Of a stretch of DNA of 64,000 nucleotides, positions 52,084-61,900 are shown in pieces. The translations under genes were made by a program, and so were the position numbers. The notes under the pieces were generated by a model that worked only from the letters and a program-made list of their open reading frames with translations, was not told the origin of the DNA and did not search any database. The stretch covers positions 6,843,913 through 6,907,912 of the forward strand of contig OZ038380.1 in assembly GCA_964036045.1 (NCBI GenBank). The letters are read 5' to 3'. This DNA comes from Eutreptiella sp. 'Long Island Sound 2002' (lineage: Eukaryota > Euglenozoa > Euglenophyceae > Eutreptiales > Eutreptiaceae). The stretch's first letter is position 1. Each line of letters begins with the position of its first letter.

Positions 52084-53332
52084 GTGACCACAATGTGGGG
52101 CACAAACTGTGAGTGCAGCATTGCCGCAAAATACACATGGTTAGACCCTTGTTTTGTGTGCAATAATGATTTACCACAGTCCAACCGTGACTTCTGCACA
52201 AAGGCTGCATGGCCAAGACGGAGCCAGTTTTGGGGCACAGTGGCCACAATGTGGGGCACAAACTGTGAGTGCAGCATTGCCGCAAAAAGCACGTGCTGAG
52301 ACCCCAGTTTTTGTGTGTAATAATGATTTACCACAGTCCAACCATGACTTCTGCACAAAGGCTGCATGGCCAAGACCGAGCCAGTTTTGGAGCATTGTGA
52401 CCACAATGTGGGGCACAAACTGTCACTGCAGCATTGCCGCAAAAAACACATGCTGTGACCCCAGTTTTGTGTGCAATAATGATTTACCACAGTCCAATCA
52501 TGACTTCTGCACAAAGGCTGCATGGCCAAGACCGAGCCAGTTTTGGGGCATAGTGGCCACAATGTGGGGCACAAACTGTGAGTGCAGCATTGCCGCAAAA
52601 AACACATGGTGAGACCCCAGTTTTGTGTGTAATAATGATTTACCACAGTCCAATCATGACTTCTGCACAAAGGCTGCATGGCCAAGACCGAGCCAGTTTT
52701 GGGGCATTGTGACCACAATGTGGGGCACAAACAGTGAGTGCAGCATTGCCGCAAAACACATACGGTGAGGCCCCAGTTTTGTGTGTAATAATGATTTACC
52801 ACAGTCCAATGATGACTTCTGCACAAAAACTGCATGGCCAAGACCGAGCCAGTTTTGGGGCACAGTGGCCACAATGTGGGGCACAAACAGTGAGTGCAGC
52901 ATTGCCGCAAAAAACACATGGTGATACCCCTGTTTTGTGTGCAATAAAGATTTACCACAGTCCAACCATGACGTCTGCACAAGGGCTGCATGGCCAAGAC
53001 CGAGCCAGTTTCGGAGCATTGTGACCACAACGAGGGGCACAAACTGTGAGTGCAGCATTGCCGCAAAAAACACATGGTGAGACCCCTGTTTTGTGTGTAA
53101 TAATGATTTACCACAGTCCAACCATGACTTCTGCACAAAGGATGCATGGCCAAGACCGAGCCAGTTTTGGGGCACAGTGGCCACAATGTGGGGCACAAAC
53201 AGTGAGTGCACCATTGCCGCAAAAAACACATGGTGAGACCCCTGTTTTGTGTGCAATAATGATTTACCACAGTCCAACCATGACTTCTGCACAAAGGCTG
53301 CATGGCCAAGACCGAGCCAGTTTTGGAGCATT
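52084..53332. repeat. 11-unit HOR, copy 3, partial
   Basis: About eight units match copy 2 at offset 1717 before the array passes into the dimer-type domain at 53.3 kb. Differences from copy 2 include CCAATGATG (about 52808), TGGTGATACC (about 52923) and GCAAAACACATACGG (about 52753). Confidence 0.85.
52288..52312. other. Marker unit: AGCACGTGCT plus T5
   Basis: Palindrome at 52288-52297, T5 at 52308-52312; last marker unit in the window. Confidence 0.9.
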
Positions 53333-56300
53333 GTGACCACAATGTGGGGCACAAACTGTGAGTGCAGCATTGCCGCAAAAAACACATGGTTAGACCCCTG
53401 TTTTGTGTGTAATAATGATTTACCACAGTCCAACCATGACTTCTGCACAAAGGCTGCATGGCCAAGACCGAGCCAGTTTTGGAGCATTGTGACCACAATG
53501 TGGGGCACAAACAGTGAGTGCAGCATTGCCGCAAAAAGCACATGGTTAGACCCCAGTTTTGTGTGTAATAATGATTTACCACAGTCCAACCATGACTTCC
53601 GCACAAAGGCTGCATGGCCAAGACCGAGCCAGTTTTGGGGCATAGTGGCCACAATGTGGGGCACAAACAGTGAGTGCAGCATTGCCGCAAAAAACACATG
53701 GTTAGACCCCAGTTTTGTGTGTAATAATGATTTACCACAGTCCAACCATGACTTCTGCACAAAGGCTGCATGGCCAAGACCGAGCCAGTTTTGGAGCACA
53801 GTGGCCACAATGTGGGGCACAAACAGTGAGTGCAGCATTGCCGCAAAAAATACATGGTTAGACCCCAGTTTTGTGTGTAATAATGATTTACCACAGTCCA
53901 ACCATGACTTCCGCACAAAGGCTGCATGGCCAAGACCGAGCCAGTTTTGGGGCATAGTGGCCACAATGTGGGGCACAAACAGTGAGTGCAGCATTGCCGC
54001 AAAAAACACATGGTTAGACCCCAGTTTTGTGTGTAATAATGATTTACCACAGTCCAACCATGACTTCTGCACAAAGGCTGCATGGCCAAGACCGAGCCAG
54101 TTTTGGAGCATTGTGGCCACAATGTGGGGCACAAACAGTGAGTGCAGCATTGCCACAAAAAACACATGCTGAGACCCCAGTTTTGTGTGTAATAATGATT
54201 TACCACAGTCCAACCATAACTTCCGCACAAAGGCTGCATGGCCAAGACCGAGCCAGCTTTGGGGCACAGTGGCCACAATGTGGGGCACAAACAGTGAGTG
54301 CAGCATTGCCGCAAAAAAACACATGGTTAGACCCCAGTTTTGTGTGCAATAATGATTTACCACAGTCCAACCATGACTTCTGCACAAAGGCTGCATGGCC
54401 AAGACCGAGCCAGTTTTGGAGCATTGTGGCCACAATGTGGGGCACAAACAGTGAGTGCAGCATTGCCACAAAAAACACATGCTGAGACCCCAGTTTTGTG
54501 TGTAATAATGATTTACCACAGTCCAACCATGACTTCCGCACAAAGGCTGCATGGCCAAGACCGAGCCAGCTTTGGGGCACAGTGGCCACAATGTGGGGCA
54601 CAAACAGTGAGTGCAGCATTGCCGCAAAAAACACATGGTTAGACCCCAGTTTTGTGTGCAATAATGATTTACCACAGTCCAACCATGACTTCTGCACAAA
54701 GGCTGCATGGCCAAGACCGAGGCAGTTTTGGAGCATTGTGGCCACAATGTGGGGCACAAACTGTGAGTGCAGCATTGCCGCAAAAAACACATGCTGAGAC
54801 CCCAGTCTTGTGTGTAATAATGATTTACCACAGTCCAATCATGACTTCTGCACAAAGGCTGCATGGCCAAGACCGAGCCAGCTTTGGGGCACAGTGGCCA
54901 CAATGTGGGGCACAAACAGTGAGTGCAGCATTGCCGCAAAAAACACATGGTTAGACCCCGGTTTTGTGTGTAATAATGATTTACCACAGTCCAATCATGA
55001 CTTCTGCACAAAGGCTGCATGGCCAAGACCGAGCCAGTTTTGGAGCATTGTGGCCACAATGTGGGGCACAAACTGTGAGTGCAGCATTGCCGCAAAAAAC
55101 ACATGGTTAGACCCCAGTTTTGTGTGTAATAATGATTTACCACAGTCCAACCATGACTTCTGCACAAAGGCTGCATGGCCGGGACCGAGCCAGTTTTGAA
55201 GCACAGTGGCCACAATGTGGGGCACAAACTGTGAGTGCAGCATTGCCGCAAAAAACACATGGTGTGACCCCAGTTTTGTGTGTAATAATGATTTACCACA
55301 GTCCAACCATGACTTCCGCACAAAGGCTGCATGGCCAAGACCGAGCCAGTTTTGGAGCATTGTGGCCACAATGTGGGGCACAAACTGTGAGTGCAGCATT
55401 GCCGCAAAAAACACATGGTTAGACCCAGTTTTGTGTGCAATAATGATTTACCACAGTCCAACCATGACTTCTGCACAAAGGCTGCATGGCCGGGACCGAG
55501 CCAGTTTTGGGGCACGGTGGCCACAATGTGGGGCACAAACAGTGAGTGCAGCATTACCACAAAAAACACATGCTGAGACCCCAGTTTTGTGGGTAATAAT
55601 GATTTACCACAGTCCAACCATGACTTCCGCACAAAGGCTGCATGGCCAAGACCGAGCCAGCTTTGGGGCACAGTGGCCACAATGTGGGGCACAAACAGTG
55701 AGTGCAGCATTGCCGCAAAAAACACATGGTTAGACCCCGGTTTTGTGTGTAATAATGATTTACCACAGTCCAACCATGACTTCTGCACAAAGGCTGCATG
55801 GCCAAGACCGAGCCAGTTTTGGAGCATTGTGGCCACAATGTGGGGCACAAACTGTGAGTGCAGCATTGCCGCAAAAAACACATGGTTAGACCCCAGTTTT
55901 GTGTGCAATAATGATTTACCACAGTTCAACCATGACTTCTGCTCAAAGGCTGCATGGCCGGGACCGAGCCAGTTTTGGGGCACAGTGGCCACAATGTGGG
56001 GCACAAACTGTGAGTGCAGCATTGCCGCAAAAAACACATGGTGTGACCCCAGTTTTGTGTGTAATAATGATTTACCACAGTCCAACCATGACTTCTGCAC
56101 AAAGGATGCATGGCCAAGACCGAGCCAGTTTTGGAGCAGTGTGACCACAATGTGGGGCACAAACAGTGAGTGCAGCATTGCCGCAAAAAGCACGTGGTGA
56201 GACCCCAGTTTTGTGTGCAATAATGATTTACCACAGTCCAACCATGACTTCTGCACAAAGGCTGCATGGCCGGGACCGAGCCAGTTTTGGGGCACGGTGG

Positions 56301-58948
56301 CCACAATGTGGGGCACAAACAGTGAGTGCAGCATTGCCGCAAAAAACACATGCTGAGACCCCAGTTTTGTGTGTAATAATGATTTACCACAGTCCAACCA
56401 TGACTTCCGCACAAAGGCTGCATGGCCAAGACCGAGCTAGCTTTGGGGCACAGTGGCCACAATGTGGGGCACAAACAGTGAGTGCAGCATTGCCGCAAAA
56501 AACACATGGTTAGACCCCGGTTTTGTGTGCAATAATGATTTACCACAGTCCAACCATGACTTCTGCACAAAGGCTGCATGGCCAAGACCGAGCCAGTTTT
56601 GGAGCATTGTGGCCACAATGTGGGGCACAAACTGTGAGTGCAGCATTGCCGCAAAAAACACATGGTTAGACCCCAGTTTTGTGTGCAATAATGATTTACC
56701 ACAGTTCAACCATGACTTCTGCACAAAGGCTGCATGGCCGGGACCGAGCCAGTTTTGGGGCACAGTGGCCACAATGTGGGGCACAAACTGTGAGTGCAGC
56801 ATTGCCGCAAAAAACACATGGTGTGACCCCAGTTTTGTGTGTAATAATGATTTACCACAGTCCAACCATGACTTCTGCACAAGGGATGCATGGCCAAGAC
56901 CGAGCCAGTTTTGGAGCATTGTGACCACAATGTGGGGCACAAACTGTGAGTGCAGCATTGCCACAAAAAACACATGCTGAGACCCCAGTTTTGTGTGTAA
57001 TAATGATTTACCACAGTCCAACCATGACATCCGCACAAAGGCTGCATGGCCAAGACCGAGCCAGCTTTGGGGCACAGTGGCCACAATGTGGGGCACAAAC
57101 AGTGAGTGCAGCATTGCCGCAAAAAACACATGGTTAGACCCCGGTTTTGTGTGTAATAATGATTTACCACAGTCCAACCATGACTTCTGCACAAAGGCTG
57201 CATGGCCAAGACCGAGCCAGTTTTGGAGCATTGTGGCCACAATGTGGGGCACAAACTGTGAGTGCAGCATTGCCGCAAAAAACACATGGTTAGACCCCAG
57301 TTTTGTGTGCAATAATGATTTACCACAGTTCAACCATGACTTCTGCTCAAAGGCTGCATGGCCGGGACCGAGCCAGTTTTGGGGCACAGTGGCCACAATG
57401 TGGGGCACAAACTGTGAGTGCAGCATTGCCGCAAAAAACACATGGTGTGACCCCAGTTTTGTGTGTAATAATGATTTACCACAGTCCAACCATGACTTCT
57501 GCACAAAGGATGCATGGCCAAGACCGAGCCAGTTTTGGAGCATTGTGACCACAATGTGGGGCACAAACAGTGAGTGCAGCATTGCCGCAAAAAGCACGTG
57601 GTGAGACCCCAGTCTTGTGTGCAATAATGATTTACCACAGTCCAACCATGACTTCTGCACAAAGGCTGCATGGCCGGGACCGAGCCAGTTTTGGGGCACG
57701 GTGGCCACAATGTGGGGCACAAACAGTGAGTGCAGCATAGCCACAAAAAACACATGCTGAGACCCCAGTTTTGTGTGTAATAATGATTTACCACAGTCCA
57801 ACCATGACTTCCGCACAAAGGCTGCATGGCCAAGACCGAGCCAGCTTTGGGGCACAGTGGCCACAATGTGGGGCACAAACAGTGAGTGCAGCATTGCCGC
57901 AAAAAACACATGGTTAGCCCCCAGTTTTGTGTGCAATAATGATTTACCACAGTCCAACCATGACTTCTGCACAAAGGCTGCATGGCCAAGACCGAGCCAG
58001 TTTTGGAGCATTGTGGCCACAATGTGGGGCACAAACTGTGAGTGCAGCATTGCCGCAAAAAACACATGGTTAGACCCCAGTTTTGTGTGCAATAATGATT
58101 TACCACAGTTCAATCATGACTTCTGCACAAAGGCTGCATGGCCGGGACCGAGCCAGTTTTGGGGCACAGTGGCCACAATGTGGGGCACAAACTGTGAGTG
58201 CAGCATTGCCGCAAAAAACACATGCTGAGACCCCAGTTTTGTGTGTAATAATGATTTACCACAGTCCAACCATGACATCCGCACAAAGGCTGCATGGCCA
58301 AGACCGAGCCAGCTTTGGGGCACAGTGGCCACAATGTGGGGCACAAACAGTGAGTGCAGCATTGCCGCAAAAAACACATGGTTAGACCCCGGTTTTGTGT
58401 GTAATAATGATTTACCACAGTCCAACCATGACTTCTGCACAAAGGCTGCATGGCCAAGACCGAGCCAGTTTTGGAGCATTGTGGTCACAACGTGGGGCAC
58501 AAACTGTGAGTGCAGCATTGCCGCCAAAAACACATGGTTAGACCCCAGTTTTGTGTGCAATAATGATTTACCACAGTCCAACCATGACTTCTGCACAAAG
58601 GCTGCATGGCCGGGACCGAGCCAGTTTTGGGGCACAGTGGCCACAATGTGGGGCACAAACTGTGAGTGCAGCATTGCCGCAAAAAACACATGGTCTGACC
58701 CCAGTTTTGTGTGTAATAATGATTTACCACAGTCCAACCATGACTTCTGCACAAAGGATGCATGGCCAAGACCGAGCCAGTTTTGGAGCATTGTGACCAC
58801 AATGTGGGGCACAAACAGTGAGTGCAGCATTGCCGCAAAAAGCACGTGGTGAGACCCCAGTTTTGTGTGTAATAATGATTTACCACAGTCCAACCATGAC
58901 TTCTGCACAAAAACTGCATGGCCAAGACCGAGCCAGTTTTGGGGCATA
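53333..58948. repeat. Array block: dimer and 9-unit HOR domain
   Basis: Thirty-six units. At 53.6-54.8 kb the CTTCCGCAC allele recurs at 53598, 53910, 54222 and 54535, a 312-bp dimer like that of 23.9-25.2 kb. From 55517 a 1,404-bp repeat made of a 5-unit and a 4-unit part follows. Indels: an extra A in the A-tract at about 54308 and a missing C (AGACCCAG) at about 55426. GGCCGGGACC and AAGGATGC units mark the last third. Confidence 0.87.
55517..58324. repeat. 9-unit HOR of 1,404 bp (5+4), two copies
   Basis: Copy 1 about 55517-56920 and copy 2 about 56921-58324. The CAGTTCAAC variant lies near 55924, 56704, 57328 and 58108, spacings 780, 624 and 780 bp, so each 1,404-bp repeat contains a related 5-unit and 4-unit part. 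The long match 55589-56200 with 56993-57604 shows the 1,404-bp offset directly. Confidence 0.86.
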
Positions 58949-61900
58949 GTGGCCACAATCTGGGGCACAAACTGTGAGTGCAGCATTGCCGCAAAAAACA
59001 TACGGTGAGGCCCCAGTTTTGTGTGTAATAATGATTTACCACAGTCCAATCATGACTTCTGCACAAAAACTGCATGGCCAAGACCGAGCCAGTTTTGGGG
59101 CACAGTGGCCACAATGTGGGGCACAAACTGTGAGTGCAGCATTGCCGCAAAAAACACATGGTTAGACCCCAGTTTTGTGTGTAATAATGATTTACCACAG
59201 TCCAATCATGACTTCTGCACAAAAACTGCATGGCCAAGACCGAGCCAGTTTTGGGGCATAGTGGCCACAATGTGGGGCACAAACTGTGAGTGCAGCATTG
59301 CCGCAAAAAACATACGGTGAGGCCCCAGTTTTGTGTGTAATAATGATTTACCACAGTCCAATCATGCCTTCTGCACAAAAACTGCATGGCCAAGACCGAG
59401 CCAGTTTTGGGGCATAGTGGCCACAATGTGCGGCACAAACTGTGAGTGCAGCATTGTCGCAAAAATCACATGGTGAGACCCCTGTTTTGTGTGCAATAAT
59501 GATTTACCACAGTGCAACCATGACTTCTGCACAAAAACTGCATGGCCAAGACCGAGCCAGTTTTGGGGCACAGTGGCCACAATGTGGTGCACAAACTGTG
59601 AGTGCAGCATTGCCGCAAAAAACACATGGTGAGACCCCTGTTTTGTGTGCAATAATGATTTACCACAGTCCAATCATGACTTCTGCACAAAGGCTGCATG
59701 GCCAAGACCGAGCCAGTTTTGGGGCATTGTGACCACAATGTGGGGCACAAACAGTGAGTGCAGCATTGCCGCAAAAAACACATGGTGAGACCCCAGTCTT
59801 GTGTGTAATAATGATTTACCACAGTCCAACCATGACTTCTGCACAAAGGCTGCATGGCCAAGACCGAGCCAGTTTTGGGGCACAGTGGCCACAATGTGGG
59901 GCACAAACTGTGAGTGCAGCATTGCCGCAAAAAACACATGGTGAGACCCCTGTTTTGTGTGCAATAATGATTTACCACAGTCCAACCATGACTTCTGCAC
60001 AAAGGCTGCATGCCCAAGACCGAGCCAGTTTTGGAGCATTGTGACCACACTGTGGGGCACAAACTGTGAGTGCAGCATTGCCGCAAAAAACACATGGTGA
60101 GACCCCTGTTTTGTGTGCAATAATGATTTACCACAGTCCAACCATGACTTCTGCACAAAGGCTGCATGGCCAAGACCGAGCCAGTTTCGGAGCATTGTGA
60201 CCACAATGAGGGGCACAAACTGTGAGTGCAGCATTGCCGCAAAAAACATACGGTGAGACCCCAGTTTTGTGTGTAATAATGATTTACCACAGTCCAACCG
60301 TGAGTTCTGCACAAAGGATGCATGGCCAAGACCGAGCCAGCTTTGGGGCACAGTGGCCACAATGTGGGGCACAAACAGTGAGTGCAGCATTGCCGCAAAA
60401 AACACATGGTGAGACCCCAGTTTTGTGTGCAATAATGATTTACCACAGTCCAACCATGACTTCTGCACAAAGGCTGCATGGCCAAGACCGAGCCAGTTTT
60501 GGAGCATTGTGACCACAATGAGGGGCACAAACTGTGAGTGCAGCATTGCCGCAAAAAACACATGTTTAGACACCTGTTTTGTGTGTAATAATGATTTACC
60601 ACAGTCCAACCATGACTTCTGCAAAAAGGCTGCATGGCCAAGACCGAGCCAGTTTTGGAGCATTGTGACCACAATGAGGGGCACAAACTGTGAGTGCAGC
60701 ATTGCCGCAAAAAACACATAGTTAGACCCCAGTTTTGTGTGTAATAATGATTTACCACAGTCCAACCATGACCTCTGCACAAAGGATGCATGGCCAAGAC
60801 CGAGCCAGTTTTGGGGCACAGTGGCCACAATGTGGGGCACAAACTGTGAGTGCAGCATTGCCGCAAAAAACACATGGTGAGACCCCAGTCTTGTGTGTAA
60901 TAATGATTTACCACAGTCCAACCATGACTTCCGCACAAAGGCTGCATGGCCAAGACCGACCCAGTTTTGGAGCATTGTGACCACAATGTGGGGCACAAAC
61001 AGTGAGTGCAGCATTGCCGCAAAAAACACATGGTTAGACCCCAGTTTTGTGTGTAATAATGATTTACCACAGTCACAATCATGACTTCTGCACAAAGGAT
61101 GCATGGCCAAGACCGAGCCAGCTTTGGGGCACAGTGGCCACAATGTGGGGCACAAACAGTGAGTGCAGCATTGCCGCAAAAAACACATGGTGAGACCCCT
61201 GTTTTGTGTGCAATAATGATTTACCACAGTCCAACCATGACTTCTGCACAAAGGCTGCATGGCCAAGACCGAGCCAGTTTTGGAGCATTGTGACCACAAT
61301 GAGGGGCACAAACTGTGAGTGCAGCATTGCCGCAAAAAACACATGGTTAGACACCTGTTTCGTGTGTAATAATGATTTACCACAGTCCAACCATGACTTC
61401 TGCACAAAGGCTGCATGGCCAAGACCGAGCCAGTTTTGGAGCATTGTGACCACAATGAGGGGCACAAACTGTGAGTGCAGCATTGCCGCAAAAAACACAT
61501 GGTTAGACCCCAGTTTTGTGTGTAATAATGATTTACCACAGTCCAACCATGACCTCTGCACAAAGGCTGCATGGCCAAGACCGAGCCAGCTTTGGAGCAT
61601 TGTGGCCACAATGTGGGGCACAAACAGTGAGTGCAGCATTGCCACAAAAAACACATGCTGAGACCCCAGTTTTGTGTGTAATAATGATTTACCACAGTCC
61701 AACCATGACTTCCGCACAAAGGCTGCATGGCCAAGACCGAGCCAGTTTTGGAGCATTGTGGCCACAATGTGGGGCACAAACTGTGAGTGCAGCATTGCCG
61801 CAAAAAACACATGGTTAGACCCCAGTTTTGTGTGCAATGATGATTTACCACAGTCCAACCATGCCTTCTGCACAAAGGCTGCATGGCCGGGACCGAGCCA

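Noticed and set aside
51226-52948. AATAAA poly(A) signals at 51226-51231, 52943-52948 and 35930-35935
   Set aside because: Each arises by one substitution in the common GCAATAATG or GCAAAAAAC context, and no gene precedes them.
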